A DNA stretch of 64,000 nt, from positions 1 through 64,000 of the forward strand of contig NZ_NRSD01000011.1 in the NCBI RefSeq assembly GCF_016583985.1. The letters are read 5' to 3'. The stretch is from Thiocapsa imhoffii (GTDB taxonomy: Bacteria; Pseudomonadota; Gammaproteobacteria; Chromatiales; Chromatiaceae). A program made the translations under genes and the position numbers. Every line of letters starts with the position of its first letter. Within the stretch, counting starts at the first letter, position 1. Below are positions 1 to 10,864 of the stretch, in pieces. The notes below the pieces were generated by a model, which made no database searches, had not been told where the DNA came from, and saw nothing but the letters and a program-made list of their open reading frames with translations.

Positions 1-99
1 ACCACCCGCACGGCGTATCTTCAATACTTCAGCGCGTTGCCCGCTGAGCGGGTGGAATGGATGGGTGATGGTGGCCCATCCCAAACGCCGGCTGGGCAT
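1..99 (-). CDS. DUF5372-like fragment, cut by the window edge
   Basis: On the minus strand an open frame from an ATG at 97-99 to the window edge reads MPSRRLGWATITHPFHPL and then GQRAEVLKIRR. The THPFHPL..GQ..EVL..RR pattern is that of the small DUF5372 family, which I know mainly from neighbourhoods of transposases and recombinases. Function is unknown. Its reading frame differs from that of the reverse transcriptase fragment just upstream, so the RT gene has been broken by fusion to this sequence near position 115. The downstream part lies outside the window. The family call rests on memory of a short motif. Confidence 0.45.
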   Translation of the reverse strand, partial: MPSRRLGWATITHPFHPLSGQRAEVLKIRRAGG

Positions 100-118
100 C
101 TGTGGGGTTGACGATGAA

Positions 119-376
119 CGTCGGAATGCCCAGGCGGCGTGTCCCGCCGCCCGGCTTGGCAATGTCCACCGCGCGCACCGCCGCCGGGCGGTAATCGCCC
201 CGAAGGAGCTTCTCCCGAATCACCGGCCAGTGGCACTTGAGGTGGGCCTCGGTCTCGGCGATCCCTTTGCCGTCGACCCCGCCGGACCCGGCGTTGGCTT
301 TCACCCCCGCCCAGGCCCGTTCCATGTTGGCGGTATCGAGCACCGCCTCCAGACTGATCTCAACCGTGTTGCTCAT
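119..376 (-). pseudogene. ltrA: Group II intron reverse transcriptase/maturase, N-terminal stub
   Basis: About 86 residues starting MSNTVEISLEAVLD match the N-terminus of intron-encoded LtrA proteins: the NAGSGGVDG loop, the LLRGDYRPAAVR segment and KPGGGTRRLGIPT, which belongs to the first RT motifs. Full-length relatives are about 420-480 residues. Here homology stops right after GIPT and the frame runs into foreign sequence. The start at 376 is preceded by a purine-rich GAAGGGG, a fair ribosome binding site. The YADD catalytic motif is absent, so this is a dead remnant. Confidence 0.8.
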
Positions 377-918
377 TGAACCCCTTCTTGCGTCTGTGCT
401 CGCGATCACGGTTGACTTGATGAGCGCGGACCTCCCCCATGCGGGAATCCACCCGTTCGGTTCGGCTCGCCGTCCCGGTAGCTGCCGCAGTTGCAACGCC
501 GAGTGCGTGTCGCCCATCTGCCCGCCTTCCGGATCGGATGCAGACTGTGGTCCTTTCGTGACTCTTCGGCCCTTCACTCCTCCCGACTTTCACCGGGCCT
601 CAACGCTACTACGGCCTCTGCTGACTTCTGGACCGCTCTCACGGGCCAGATCTCCCCGAGTAAGAACATGTACTTTCGACCCGTGCCGCCAGGCTCTACC
701 GGAGACGTCTTTCGGTGACGGTTGGATTTCGCGTTCCCTAGCACGCTCATCGCCCGCATCCGGCCTCGCTGCCTGTTCGTGTTCCTACGGTCGTGTCTTG
801 GCTACACCCTGCTTTCAGCTTGGCCTCGCGGCGTCCACCTTGGGTTTCGCTACGCTTCTCGTCACTCTTCGCGGTTACCTCCTTTCAGGTAACAAGTACA
901 TGCCCATGTCGGGCACAC
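119..918 (-). mobile_element. Group II intron, 5' part only
   Basis: Read on the minus strand, the sequence from 918 opens with GTGTGCCC, matching the GUGYG 5' end of group II introns, followed by about 540 nt of structured non-coding RNA typical of domains I-IV before an LtrA-type ORF starts at 376. The ORF breaks off near 119, and no later RT domains, maturase domain or domain V/VI follow, so the element cannot splice or move. The insertion point lies only 9 bases past the stop codon of the PIN gene. The exact 5' boundary is inferred from the consensus only. Confidence 0.65.
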
Positions 919-927
919 TAGGGTGGA

Positions 928-1179
928 TCAGCGCAGCGCATCCACCATCAGCCTCGCGATCGGCACGCTGTTGGCGGCGGCCACCCAAATTTGGAACTGC
1001 TGCCAGAGGTTGGACCGACTGAAATCGCGGAGGTTATGGGTCACGATGTACCGGCAACCGGCAGCCACCGCAAGCTCCAAGACGAAATCGTCGTCTGGGT
1101 CCGCGAGCGCTGGCCGCCAGCGATAATGAATCTCCTGCAAATGGCTGATCGAGACATTGGTGTCCAGCACGATCCTCAC
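928..1179 (-). pseudogene. PIN-domain toxin-like protein with an internal deletion
   Basis: The 83-residue product begins MRIVLDTNV, the first conserved Asp motif of PIN ribonucleases, and then jumps to HLQEIHYRWRPALADPDDD and the NLRDF end motif found in the C-terminal half of COG1569-type PIN toxins. Members of that family are normally about 135-145 residues, so about 50-60 residues of the middle appear deleted in frame. The GTG start overlaps the stop of the upstream methylase gene by GTGA, which suggests translational coupling. A PIN protein lacking its central acidic residues is unlikely to cut RNA. No antitoxin gene is visible. The group II intron fragment follows directly. Confidence 0.6.
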
Positions 1180-2303
1180 GCCGTCAGCCCCTCGATCCGC
1201 GCCTTGATACGGTCGGTGACCCGTGCGAGATCGGCGTCGATAGCATCCAAGGGACGGGGCGGCTCGAAGACGTAGAAGTGGCGGTTGAAGGGGATCTCAT
1301 AGCCGACCTTGGTCTTGCTCTCGTCGATCCAGGCATCCGGGGCATGTGGCAGCACCTCGCGGGCGAAGTAGGCGTCGATATCCTCCCCCAGCGGCACGTT
1401 CTCGGTATCGCGCCGCTTCGGGTCCGGCTGGGGTTTACCCTTCTGTTTGCCCTTCTGGCCGATCAGGATCTCACCGGCCTCGTCGCGTAGCGGGCGCTCC
1501 ACGGTGATGGTGCGGTAACCAAAGTCCTGAGTCCGGAAGATCCGTGAGATCGGCACCACCCGAACCTTGGCGCGGCCGGTTCCATCGTCGGGCGCAACCG
1601 GCGGACTGTCGCCAGGCATCAGCACCCGCCGGTCGATCTCCTTGCCGCGACCATCGAGCACCAGGGCGAGGCTCGCCTCGGTGCAGTCGCCGAAGAGGCG
1701 GGTGATCAGCGCGATGTGCTCCTCATTCATCTCCTTGCGCTTGCTGCCGAGGCTCTTGCGCATCTTCTGCCAGAAGTGACTGGCATCGATGAGTTGGACC
1801 TTCCCCTCGCGGTGCGCGGGCTTGCGGTTGGAGAGAATCCAGACGTAGGTCGCGATCCCCGTGTTGTAGAACATGTCCGTGGGCAGGGCGACGATGGCCT
1901 CGAGCAGATCGTTCTCCAGCACGTGGCGGCGGATCTCGCTCTCGCCGGAGCCGGCACCGCCGGTGAAGAGCGGCGAGCTGTTCAGCACAATGCCGATCCG
2001 GCTGCCCCCGTCCACTGCCGGGCGCATCTTGGACAGCAGATGCAGGAGGAACAGCAGCGAGCCGTCCGAGACGCGGGGCAACCCTGGGCCGAAGCGCCCC
2101 GCATAGCCCTGCTCGGTGTGCTCCTTGCGCACCAACGCCTCGATCTTCTTCCACTCCACGCCGAAGGGCGGATTGGAGAGCATGTAGTCGAAGCGTTTGT
2201 CGAGCAGCCCGTCGGCGGACAGGGTGTTGCCGAAGACGATGAAGGTATAAAAGCCGAACAAGGGGCTATAGCCGACGCTCGTACCTCGCGCGGCTGAGCG
2301 CAA
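1176..2303 (-). pseudogene. hsdM: Type I restriction-modification N6-adenine methylase, 5'-truncated
   Basis: The product is an HsdM-type DNA methyltransferase lacking its front. From about residue 18 it reads GNTLSADGL, then [16 protein letters not shown] with the NPPF catalytic motif IV, then the C-terminal part of the N6_Mtase fold. A typical HsdM has an HsdM_N domain and the SAM-binding motif I upstream, about 200-250 residues that are missing. The first 17 residues look unrelated and come from the junction sequence. Without motif I it should not bind SAM. No hsdS or hsdR is present; the next gene is the overlapping PIN stub. The 107 nt upstream (2304-2410) hold no gene I recognise. Confidence 0.75.
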
Positions 2304-2410
2304 ACGTTACAGTCAATCGACCAAGGGGGTTCCAATCCCCAAAGAACCCTGGTCGTGCCAGCACGATTCAGCTTAGGCCCAAAGCCGAGCCCTATTTTAT
2401 TGTCCCCTCC

Positions 2411-3304
2411 TTAGGCAGATGCTGGCGAGTCGGTTGGCTTCACGGCCGTGGCGAGGATGTAGTCTAGCCCGCCATAGACCGATTCCGCACTCATCGCCAG
2501 TGCTATCCGCGCGGGTAGCCGGGTCGCGGGGTGCAAGCGCTGAAGAATCTGCGGATGCCGCCGCAACGCCTCATGTAGAGGTGCGTAGACACGATCGCGG
2601 ATCGATTGCACCTCGACCGAGGCGAATCCCGCGGCTTCAAGGCGCTCGACATATCCGTCCACGCCATAGACATTGTCTTTGGGAATCGCAAACTTACTGG
2701 CCACCAGCCCCCACGACCAACGTTGCTTGAGACGTCTCCACCTAGAGGTGGCGGGAGGCATGGGAATGATGTCGGCCGTCACCAGCCGTCCACCAGGGCG
2801 GAGGACGCGAAAGGCCTCCGCGAAGAAGTCAGCGCGAGTCTTGAAATGGAAGGCGCATTCCTGCGCGAGCACCTGATCGGCCGATGCCGTGGCGAATGGC
2901 ATCGCCGTCGCCGATCCGACGACCAACTCGATGCGATCGGCGAGCCCGGCGTTGGCGACCCGTTCGCGTGCGATGGCAACCTGCGAGGCGGTGATGTTCA
3001 AGCCTCGAATGCGTGCGGGCTGTCGCGTTTTGGCCCAGCGCAGATCTTGATCCGCGAAGCCAAAGCCCACGTCCACGACCTGATCGCCCGGGTTCACTCC
3101 CGCGCGCTCCGCCACCAGATCCGTCAGGGCCTCGCACGCCTCATCGAGGGTCTGTCCAGCATCGCTCCAATATCCCAGATTGAGATAGAGACCATGGGTG
3201 GTCGCGACATCGGTAGATAGGAGATCATAGACGCGCGTGACCTCCCAGGAGGTCAAGGGGTTGTAGAGCCACGTGAGATAGTCCAGAAACCGACGTTGTG
3301 ACAT
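2411..3304 (-). CDS. Class I SAM-dependent methyltransferase, small-molecule type
   Basis: A 297-residue methyltransferase with a Rossmann SAM-binding core: VVDVGFGFADQDLRW is motif I, the GSATAMPF region contacts the adenine, and FRVLRPGGRLVTADI is the post-motif typical of the Methyltransf_11/gTMT-Erg6-like group. The N-terminus (YDLLSTDVATTHGLYLNLGYW) resembles enzymes acting on lipids, quinones or sterol-like substrates, but the substrate cannot be read from sequence. I chose the ATG at 3304 (MSQRRFL) because upstream codons add only unconserved residues; the ribosome binding site there is weak. It stands alone, with truncated hsdM downstream and yyaL upstream on the same strand. Confidence 0.75.
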   Translation of the reverse strand: MSQRRFLDYLTWLYNPLTSWEVTRVYDLLSTDVATTHGLYLNLGYWSDAGQTLDEACEALTDLVAERAGVNPGDQVVDVGFGFADQDLRWAKTRQPARIRGLNITASQVAIARERVANAGLADRIELVVGSATAMPFATASADQVLAQECAFHFKTRADFFAEAFRVLRPGGRLVTADIIPMPPATSRWRRLKQRWSWGLVASKFAIPKDNVYGVDGYVERLEAAGFASVEVQSIRDRVYAPLHEALRRHPQILQRLHPATRLPARIALAMSAESVYGGLDYILATAVKPTDSPASA

Positions 3305-3412
3305 CAGGAGATCACCAGTTAAGGATTTGGGACACCCGGTTGGCGTCCGACACCGATGCATGGCCGTCTTGGCCCCATGCCGGCACGCCGCGCCCCGATA
3401 CGCTGACGCGCA

Positions 3413-5533
<2,121 letters not shown>

Positions 5534-5799
5534 CGCAACACCTCTGGTCACGACCCCAGAACGCACAAAACGTCACAGACATTTGGGATGCGAGTCTAGG
5601 AGTCGTTGGTGAGAGACGGGACGGTTTGGAGATCGAGCCCGTCATGCCGGAATGGGTTGGCTAGGACGTGGGGCCAACCACGCCGGATTCCAGCGACGGC
5701 CCCGAGCCCGCCCAAGATGGATCGCTTCTGTTAATCTGTGCCCCGCACCCCGCGCTCATCCACCAGCTTGCGATGCCAGATCACCAAGGAACCACCACC

Positions 5800-6996
5800 A
5801 TGAAGATGCAACCGCTCATCTTGAGCAAGGATCAGGAACGCCGCTTGCTCGCGGGACACTGTTGGGTCTTCAGCAACGAGGTCGATCAGCGCGCAACCCC
5901 GCTCAAGGCTCTAGAGCCCGGACAAGCGGTGTCGATTCGCAGTGACCATGACCGCTGGATCGGTTACGGCTACGTGAATCCGCATTCCTTGATTTGTGCA
6001 CGCGTCGTCAGCCGCGATCCCGCTCAACCGCTCAGTCCGGCGCTGTGGCTCAACCGGATCCACACCGCCCTCAGCTTGCGCGAACGCCTTTACGAACAAC
6101 CCTTCTATCGCTTGATCTTTGGTGAGAGTGACGGTCTTCCCGGACTCATCGTCGACCGCTATGGCGATGTCTTGGTGCTCCAAATCACGACGGCGGGGAT
6201 CGAGCGTGCGCAGGGCGAAATCATTGCCGCGCTTGAACAGATCTTGCGACCGCAAGCGATCATCCTGCGTAACGACTGCGCTGTGCGTGAGTTGGAAGGG
6301 CTCACCCAGGACGTTGCGGTCGTGCTCGGACAACCGGATGACCGTCTGGTCCTGATCGAGAATGGGCTGGAATTCGCGGTGTCGCCTCTGACCGGGCAAA
6401 AAACCGGGTGGTTCTTCGATCAGTCCGAGAACCGGACCCGCCTTGCGCGCTACGGTGTCGGCCGCCGTGTCTTGGATGTCTGCAGCTATGTCGGTGCATG
6501 GGGTCTGCGCGCCGCCGCATTGGGCGCGGAACAGGTTGTCTGTGTCGACAGTTCGCACTCCGCCCTCGAGCAGGTCGCGGACAATGCCGCGCGCAATCAA
6601 TTCTCCCAACGGGTCGAAGGGCGGCACGGCGATGCCTTCGAGGTGCTGCGCACGCTCAAGGACGAGGGCGCGCGCTTCGAGACCCTGATCCTGGATCCAC
6701 CGGCATTCATCAAGCGCCGCAAGGACGACAAAGAAGGCACCCAGGCCTATCTCCGACTCAATCGTCTCGCCATCGAACTGCTCGAACCTGGTGGTCTCCT
6801 CGTCACCTCGTCTTGTTCCTACCACATGAGCCGCGAGGGCTTCATCCGGACGGTTCAAGCGGCCGCGCGGCGCGCCGGGCGGATGATTCAAGTGCTCGAG
6901 GCCGGGCAACAGGGTCCGGATCATCCCGTGCACCCGGCCATTCCCGAAACAGCCTATCTCAAGACCCTGTTCGTTCGCGTCCTACCTACATTCTAA
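5800..6996 (+). CDS. rlmI: 23S rRNA (cytosine-1962-C5)-methyltransferase
   Basis: The 398-residue product matches RlmI (YccW), which methylates C1962 of 23S rRNA. An N-terminal PUA domain (LILSKDQERRLLAGHCWVF) is followed by an EEHEE-type region (FYRLIFGESDGLPGLIVDRYGD) and the methyltransferase core: KTGWFFDQSENR, motif I LDVCSYVGAWGL, LDPPAF, and the TSSCSYHMS segment containing the catalytic cysteine. The start at 5800 is fixed by AAGGA nine bases upstream and by the PUA alignment; the frame stays open further upstream but with unconserved residues. It is divergent from yyaL and followed by an L,D-transpeptidase gene. Confidence 0.92.
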   Translation: MKMQPLILSKDQERRLLAGHCWVFSNEVDQRATPLKALEPGQAVSIRSDHDRWIGYGYVNPHSLICARVVSRDPAQPLSPALWLNRIHTALSLRERLYEQPFYRLIFGESDGLPGLIVDRYGDVLVLQITTAGIERAQGEIIAALEQILRPQAIILRNDCAVRELEGLTQDVAVVLGQPDDRLVLIENGLEFAVSPLTGQKTGWFFDQSENRTRLARYGVGRRVLDVCSYVGAWGLRAAALGAEQVVCVDSSHSALEQVADNAARNQFSQRVEGRHGDAFEVLRTLKDEGARFETLILDPPAFIKRRKDDKEGTQAYLRLNRLAIELLEPGGLLVTSSCSYHMSREGFIRTVQAAARRAGRMIQVLEAGQQGPDHPVHPAIPETAYLKTLFVRVLPTF

Positions 6997-7172
6997 GGGC
7001 CTGCATTCTACCAAGGGCGGCCAAGACGAATTTTTCGAGCAAAAAAATCGATCAAAAGATAGCGCTTTCTCATGATCTTACCTACACTTTTGAGTGTCCC
7101 TTCTGAAGGGTAACCTGAACGATTCGACTGCGATTGACACGACGCGCACTCATGACGTAAGGATTCCTCAGC

Positions 7173-7787
7173 ATGCACACTGATGCCAACCAGACTCTCA
7201 ACCGTGTCCGGACCCAACGCCCAATTCGGGCGCGCGTGCGCCCCGAGGTGACGTTCGCGAACCAGGGCCTGATCCTGGTGTGCTTGGCCCTATCAGCGCT
7301 CATCGGGCTTGCCGGATGCGGGACCACACCGACCATGACCGTGGTCGAGCCTATCCGTGCCGACAAGGTGGTCGTGAAGAAGTCACAGCGCAAGTTGGAG
7401 CTTCACAACAACGGACGTGTGATCCGCGAGTACCAGATCGCACTCGGCGGCTCGCCCGATGGACATAAATTCCGCGAAGGGGATCAGCGCACACCCATCG
7501 GCGACTACATGCTCAATTGGCGCAATCCAAACAGTAATTTCCACAAATCCATCCATATCTCCTACCCGAGCGAGCGTGACAGGATGGTGAGCCGCGCCAT
7601 GGGTTATTCCAACCCGGGCGGTATGATCATGATTCACGGACTCCCGAACTACGTTCGCTCCGAAGCCCTACGCCAAGAGTACATCGGACGAGACTGGACG
7701 CAAGGCTGCATCGCCGTTCAGAACCACGAAATGGATGAGATCTGGGAGATGGTGCGCGATGGAACGCCGATCAGGATCCTACCCTAG
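7173..7787 (+). CDS. L,D-transpeptidase (YkuD) lipoprotein
   Basis: A 204-residue envelope protein. After a basic N-terminus and hydrophobic stretch, a lipobox LAGC puts the lipidated Cys at 49. The YkuD domain follows: RTPIGDYMLN, the conserved His in MIMIHGLP (H155) and the nucleophile in DWTQGCIAV (C179). Family members usually show S/T-H-G-C before the cysteine; here the residues are T-Q-G-C, a substitution at the His of the HGC motif also seen in some proteobacterial lipoprotein members. The role would be peptidoglycan 3-3 crosslinking or attachment of proteins to peptidoglycan. The n-region before the signal is long (about 30 residues), so an internal start is possible. Confidence 0.82.
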   Translation: MHTDANQTLNRVRTQRPIRARVRPEVTFANQGLILVCLALSALIGLAGCGTTPTMTVVEPIRADKVVVKKSQRKLELHNNGRVIREYQIALGGSPDGHKFREGDQRTPIGDYMLNWRNPNSNFHKSIHISYPSERDRMVSRAMGYSNPGGMIMIHGLPNYVRSEALRQEYIGRDWTQGCIAVQNHEMDEIWEMVRDGTPIRILP

Positions 7788-7818
7788 CAACGCACGATTC
7801 GGGCGCTGACATCCGCGT

Positions 7819-8094
7819 TCAAATTTTTGCGTCGGCCGCCGCCGTCTCCGGGAGCACGATGTTGAGTTCAAGAACCTCGTGGCTATCCTCCTGCTCGTAT
7901 TTCACGGAGACGGCGCTCATATCGACCTCCACGTACTTGCGAATGACCTCGAGGATTTCCTGTTGGAGTCTCGGCAAGTAAGACGGTTGGCCGCGCTGGG
8001 TCCGATCATGCGCCACCAGGATTTGGAGCCGCTCCTTGGCGACACTGGCTGATCCCTTCGGTCGCGACGACCGAAAGTAGTCAAGTAATCCCAT
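7819..8094 (-). CDS. minE: Cell division topological specificity factor MinE
   Basis: The 91-residue product starts MGLLDYFRSSRPKGSASVAKERLQILVAHDR, the amphipathic membrane-targeting helix and anti-MinCD segment of MinE, followed by the dimerisation domain (LPRLQQEILEVIRKYVEVD). It stimulates MinD ATPase and drives pole-to-pole oscillation so that division occurs at mid-cell. Length is normal. It starts 3 nt after the minD stop and is the last gene of the hinT-minC-minD-minE run on the minus strand, convergent with the transpeptidase gene. Confidence 0.95.
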   Translation of the reverse strand: MGLLDYFRSSRPKGSASVAKERLQILVAHDRTQRGQPSYLPRLQQEILEVIRKYVEVDMSAVSVKYEQEDSHEVLELNIVLPETAAADAKI

Positions 8095-8097
8095 GGT

Positions 8098-8907
8098 TTA
8101 GCCTCTGAAAAAGCGACGCAGGAAGCCTCTTTTCTCGACTTCGAGAAAGCGATGCGGCACATCCTCGCCGAGATAGCGTGCCACCGTGTCGGCATACGCC
8201 TGTCCGGCGATGCTCTCGCGATCGAGAACAACGGGGATGCCCGAGTTGGATGCGCTGAGCACCGACTTGGACTCAGGGATCACCCCGATCAAATCGAGTG
8301 ACAGGATCTCTTGCACATCCTCGACGCTCAGCATCTCCCCCTTTTCGACCCGCTCCGCATCGTATCGTGTCAACAGCAGGAATTCACGGATCGGCTCCAG
8401 GTTTGACTCGGCCCGGCGCGATTTACTCGCAAGGATTCCGAGCATCCGATCGGAGTCACGCACCGACGACACCTCCGGATTGGTCACGACGACCGCATCA
8501 TCGGCGTAGTACATGGCCATGGTGGCGCCGTGTTCGATGCCAGCCGGTGAATCACAAACGATGAAGTCGAAACCGCCAGAGAGTTCTTCAAGGACGCGGC
8601 CAACCCCTTCCTTAGTCAGTGCATCCTTGTCCCGGGTCTGGGAGGCTGGTAACACATAGAGGTTATCGCACCGCTTGTCGCGGATGAGCGCCTGGTTGAG
8701 GTTCGCCTCTTGATTGATGACATTCACGAAATCATAGACGACACGCCGCTCGCACCCCATGATCAAATCCAGGTTGCGCAGACCAACGTCAAAGTCGATG
8801 ACGACCGTGCGCCGACCACGTTGGGCCAACCCCATCGCCAACGCGGCGGAGGTTGTCGTCTTGCCAACCCCCCCCTTGCCCGAGGTGATCACCATTATTC
8901 TCGCCAA
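8098..8907 (-). CDS. minD: Septum site-determining ATPase MinD
   Basis: A 269-residue ParA/MinD-type ATPase with the deviant Walker A GKGGVGKTT, FDVGLRNLDLIMGCE, the FIVCDSPAGIE Walker B region and a C-terminal amphipathic helix rich in Lys/Arg (EVEKRGFLRRFFRG) for membrane binding. I place the start at a TTG at 8907 giving (M)ARIMVITSGKGG: GGAGG lies eight bases before it, and family members begin exactly there. An ATG at 8922 is also in frame, but it overlaps that ribosome binding site and adds five unconserved residues. It recruits MinC and is released by MinE. Confidence 0.95.
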   Translation of the reverse strand: MARIMVITSGKGGVGKTTTSAALAMGLAQRGRRTVVIDFDVGLRNLDLIMGCERRVVYDFVNVINQEANLNQALIRDKRCDNLYVLPASQTRDKDALTKEGVGRVLEELSGGFDFIVCDSPAGIEHGATMAMYYADDAVVVTNPEVSSVRDSDRMLGILASKSRRAESNLEPIREFLLLTRYDAERVEKGEMLSVEDVQEILSLDLIGVIPESKSVLSASNSGIPVVLDRESIAGQAYADTVARYLGEDVPHRFLEVEKRGFLRRFFRG

Positions 8908-8956
8908 AGTTGCCGCCTCCAAATGGGGTTGGTCCGTCGTCCAGCCCGGCCACGAG

Positions 8957-9754
8957 TCAAATTCTTTCGATCCGAAGAAGTTTCTGCTCTAAAAAGATCT
9001 GCACCGGGATGCCGCGCAGCTCCACCGGAATGTTCTCGCTGACGCGATAGTGTCCTGCGATGGACACCAATTCCGCCTGCAGATCTTGACAGAAGATGCG
9101 CGCATCCGTGTTTCCTTTCATCCCGGCTAAGGCCCGCCCACGCAGGGGGCCGTAGACGTGAATATTGCCGTCGGCCATGAGTTCCGCGCCCGCGCTAACC
9201 GGCGCGATCACGGAGAGATCACAGCCGACCGCATAGACCCGTTGTCCGGAGCGGACGGGACGGGTCACCATCGTGAAGTTGCCGCTGGGTGTCACCGCTG
9301 GTGGCTGCTCATCGCTCAACGTGGAGCTCCGCTTGGGGCTCCGCGCGGGTGCGGACGGGGCCGCGTTCGCCGGCGCGGGATCCTGATGACGCTCGCTCCG
9401 CGACGCGCGCGGCTCATGATCAGCAAGGATCGCGAGCTCCATCGCCTCCGCGGCGGTGTTCTGAGCCTTGTTGCCGCCGCGGACCCCGAATGGAATCATG
9501 CCATAACCGCGCAGCAGACCGACGAGCAGAGGAAACTCCACTTCCCCCCCATCGGTCGGGAAACCGCTCAGGTCGATGACCACCGGCGTATTGTGAAAAA
9601 ACTCCGGCGCCTGCTCGACCCGTTTCCCAAGATCGACCGCCACGGCTTCGATGTCCGCACGCAGGAGTCGAATGATGGGCAGCGTAAAGCTGGCTGCCTT
9701 GAGTTCGAAGGCGACCGACCAGTCACTGGACGCGCCGCTGGGATTCCCTGTCAT
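8957..9754 (-). CDS. minC: Septum formation inhibitor MinC
   Basis: The 265-residue product has the MinC N-terminal FtsZ-inhibiting domain (FELKAASFTLPIIRLL, FFHNTPVVIDLSGF) and the C-terminal beta-helix that binds MinD (RPVRSGQRVYA, GCDLSVIAPVSAGAELMADGNIHVYGPLRGRALAG, ARIFCQDLQAELVSIAG). A Pro/Ala/Arg-rich linker at about residues 120-155 joins them and is longer than in E. coli. The start at 9754 leaves 11 nt after the hinT stop, so hinT-minCDE probably form one operon. Confidence 0.94.
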   Translation of the reverse strand: MTGNPSGASSDWSVAFELKAASFTLPIIRLLRADIEAVAVDLGKRVEQAPEFFHNTPVVIDLSGFPTDGGEVEFPLLVGLLRGYGMIPFGVRGGNKAQNTAAEAMELAILADHEPRASRSERHQDPAPANAAPSAPARSPKRSSTLSDEQPPAVTPSGNFTMVTRPVRSGQRVYAVGCDLSVIAPVSAGAELMADGNIHVYGPLRGRALAGMKGNTDARIFCQDLQAELVSIAGHYRVSENIPVELRGIPVQIFLEQKLLRIERI

Positions 9755-9765
9755 CGTCAGACCTG

Positions 9766-10110
9766 TCAACCCGGTGGCCACTGCAACGGGCGCCCACCGA
9801 TGAGATGAAGATGCAGGTGATAGACGGTTTGCCCGGCGCCTGCATTGCAATTGATGACCGTCCGGTACCCCTGCTCGGCCAGCCCTTCCTGCGCCGCGAT
9901 TTTCGCCACGGCGAGCAAGAGTTTACCGAGCAGCTCCGCGTCCTCCGTCGCCGCATCATTGAGCGTCGGAATCGGCTTGCGCGGAATCACCAGGATATGG
10001 GTCGGTGCCTGCGGATGAAGGTCTCGGAACGCAATCAGATCCGCGTCCTCGTAGACGATATCGGCGGGGATCTCGCCGTCGACGATCTTGCCAAAAATAG
10101 TATCAGACAT
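9766..10110 (-). CDS. hinT: HIT-family purine nucleoside phosphoramidase
   Basis: A 114-residue HIT protein starting MSDTIFGKIVDGEIPADIVYED, with the catalytic histidine triad H98-L-H100-L-H102 in HLHLHLIGG. HinT hydrolyses AMP-lysine and other nucleoside phosphoramidates, including aminoacyl-adenylates made by LysRS. The start at 10110 follows the family; another ATG three codons upstream is possible. It sits between recR and minC on the same strand. Confidence 0.93.
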   Translation of the reverse strand: MSDTIFGKIVDGEIPADIVYEDADLIAFRDLHPQAPTHILVIPRKPIPTLNDAATEDAELLGKLLLAVAKIAAQEGLAEQGYRTVINCNAGAGQTVYHLHLHLIGGRPLQWPPG

Positions 10111-10254
10111 GATGCTCATTCGCTGCTGTCGCGATCGCTCGGGGTCGGAACACACGACGGTCGATCGCTTGAAACCGCCGCGCCACGGCCCGCTGATTGC
10201 GAGCGCGTCGGGTCGAGCCAGCAGGTCTCGGATCCACCCGCGACCCCGTCCCGC

Positions 10255-10851
10255 TCACACTTGTTGCCGTCCCTTGAAGGCCAGTGCCAAAGTCCCTCCG
10301 TCGATCGACTCCAACTCGCCACCGAGGGGCACGCCGTGCGCGATCCGCGTGAGATTCACGCCATACCGAGCAGCCGATTCGGCGATCAGATGGGCCGTCG
10401 CGCTGCCCTCGACCGTCGGACTGATCGCCAGGATGATCTCACGTACCGCTCGCCCCTCGAGTCGTTCGTCGAGCTGGTCCAGACCCAATTCACGCGGTCC
10501 AATGCCATCGAGTGGCGACAGACGACCACCGAGCACGAAGTAGCGTCCACGAAAATCGGTCGCCTGCTCAATGGCGAGGATCTCGGAGGGCTGCTCGACC
10601 ACACAGAGGACTTGCCCGTCGCGATTCGGATTGGCACAGAGCGCGCACAGGTCCTGCTCGGTCAGGGTCCGGCAGTGGTTGCAACGCCGGATGCGCGTCA
10701 TGGCATCCGCCATGACGTGCGCCAATCGCACCCCGCCCTCCCGATCGCGCTCTAGGAGGTGAAAGGCGATCCGCTGGGCGGACTTCGGCCCCACTCCAGG
10801 CAAGCATCTGAGCGCATCAATCAACTGCGTCAACAAGGGGCGCTCAGACAC
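10255..10851 (-). CDS. recR: Recombination mediator RecR
   Basis: The 198-residue product has the helix-hairpin-helix [18 protein letters not shown], a four-cysteine zinc finger (C57, C60, C69, C72), the Toprim domain ([35 protein letters not shown]) and the C-terminal Walker B-like region. With RecO (and RecF) it loads RecA onto SSB-coated gaps. Length is normal. It starts 13 nt after the ybaB stop, in the widespread dnaX-ybaB-recR order. Confidence 0.96.
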   Translation of the reverse strand: MSERPLLTQLIDALRCLPGVGPKSAQRIAFHLLERDREGGVRLAHVMADAMTRIRRCNHCRTLTEQDLCALCANPNRDGQVLCVVEQPSEILAIEQATDFRGRYFVLGGRLSPLDGIGPRELGLDQLDERLEGRAVREIILAISPTVEGSATAHLIAESAARYGVNLTRIAHGVPLGGELESIDGGTLALAFKGRQQV

Positions 10852-10864
10852 GTGCGCAGCTCGC

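Noticed and set aside
237..1022. 261-residue open frame on the plus strand
   Set aside because: It is the antisense of the group II intron RNA and the PIN gene, with no protein-like features.
2316..2345. tRNA-like T-arm (GGGGTTCCAATCCCC) upstream of the hsdM remnant
   Set aside because: No matching acceptor, D or anticodon arm could be built around it; the seven bases after it pair with nothing suitable upstream.
5911..6933. 340-residue open frame opposite rlmI, and similar long antisense frames opposite yyaL, prsR, pap and dnaX
   Set aside because: These arise from GC-rich codon bias opposite well-identified genes; none shows a motif or ribosome binding site.
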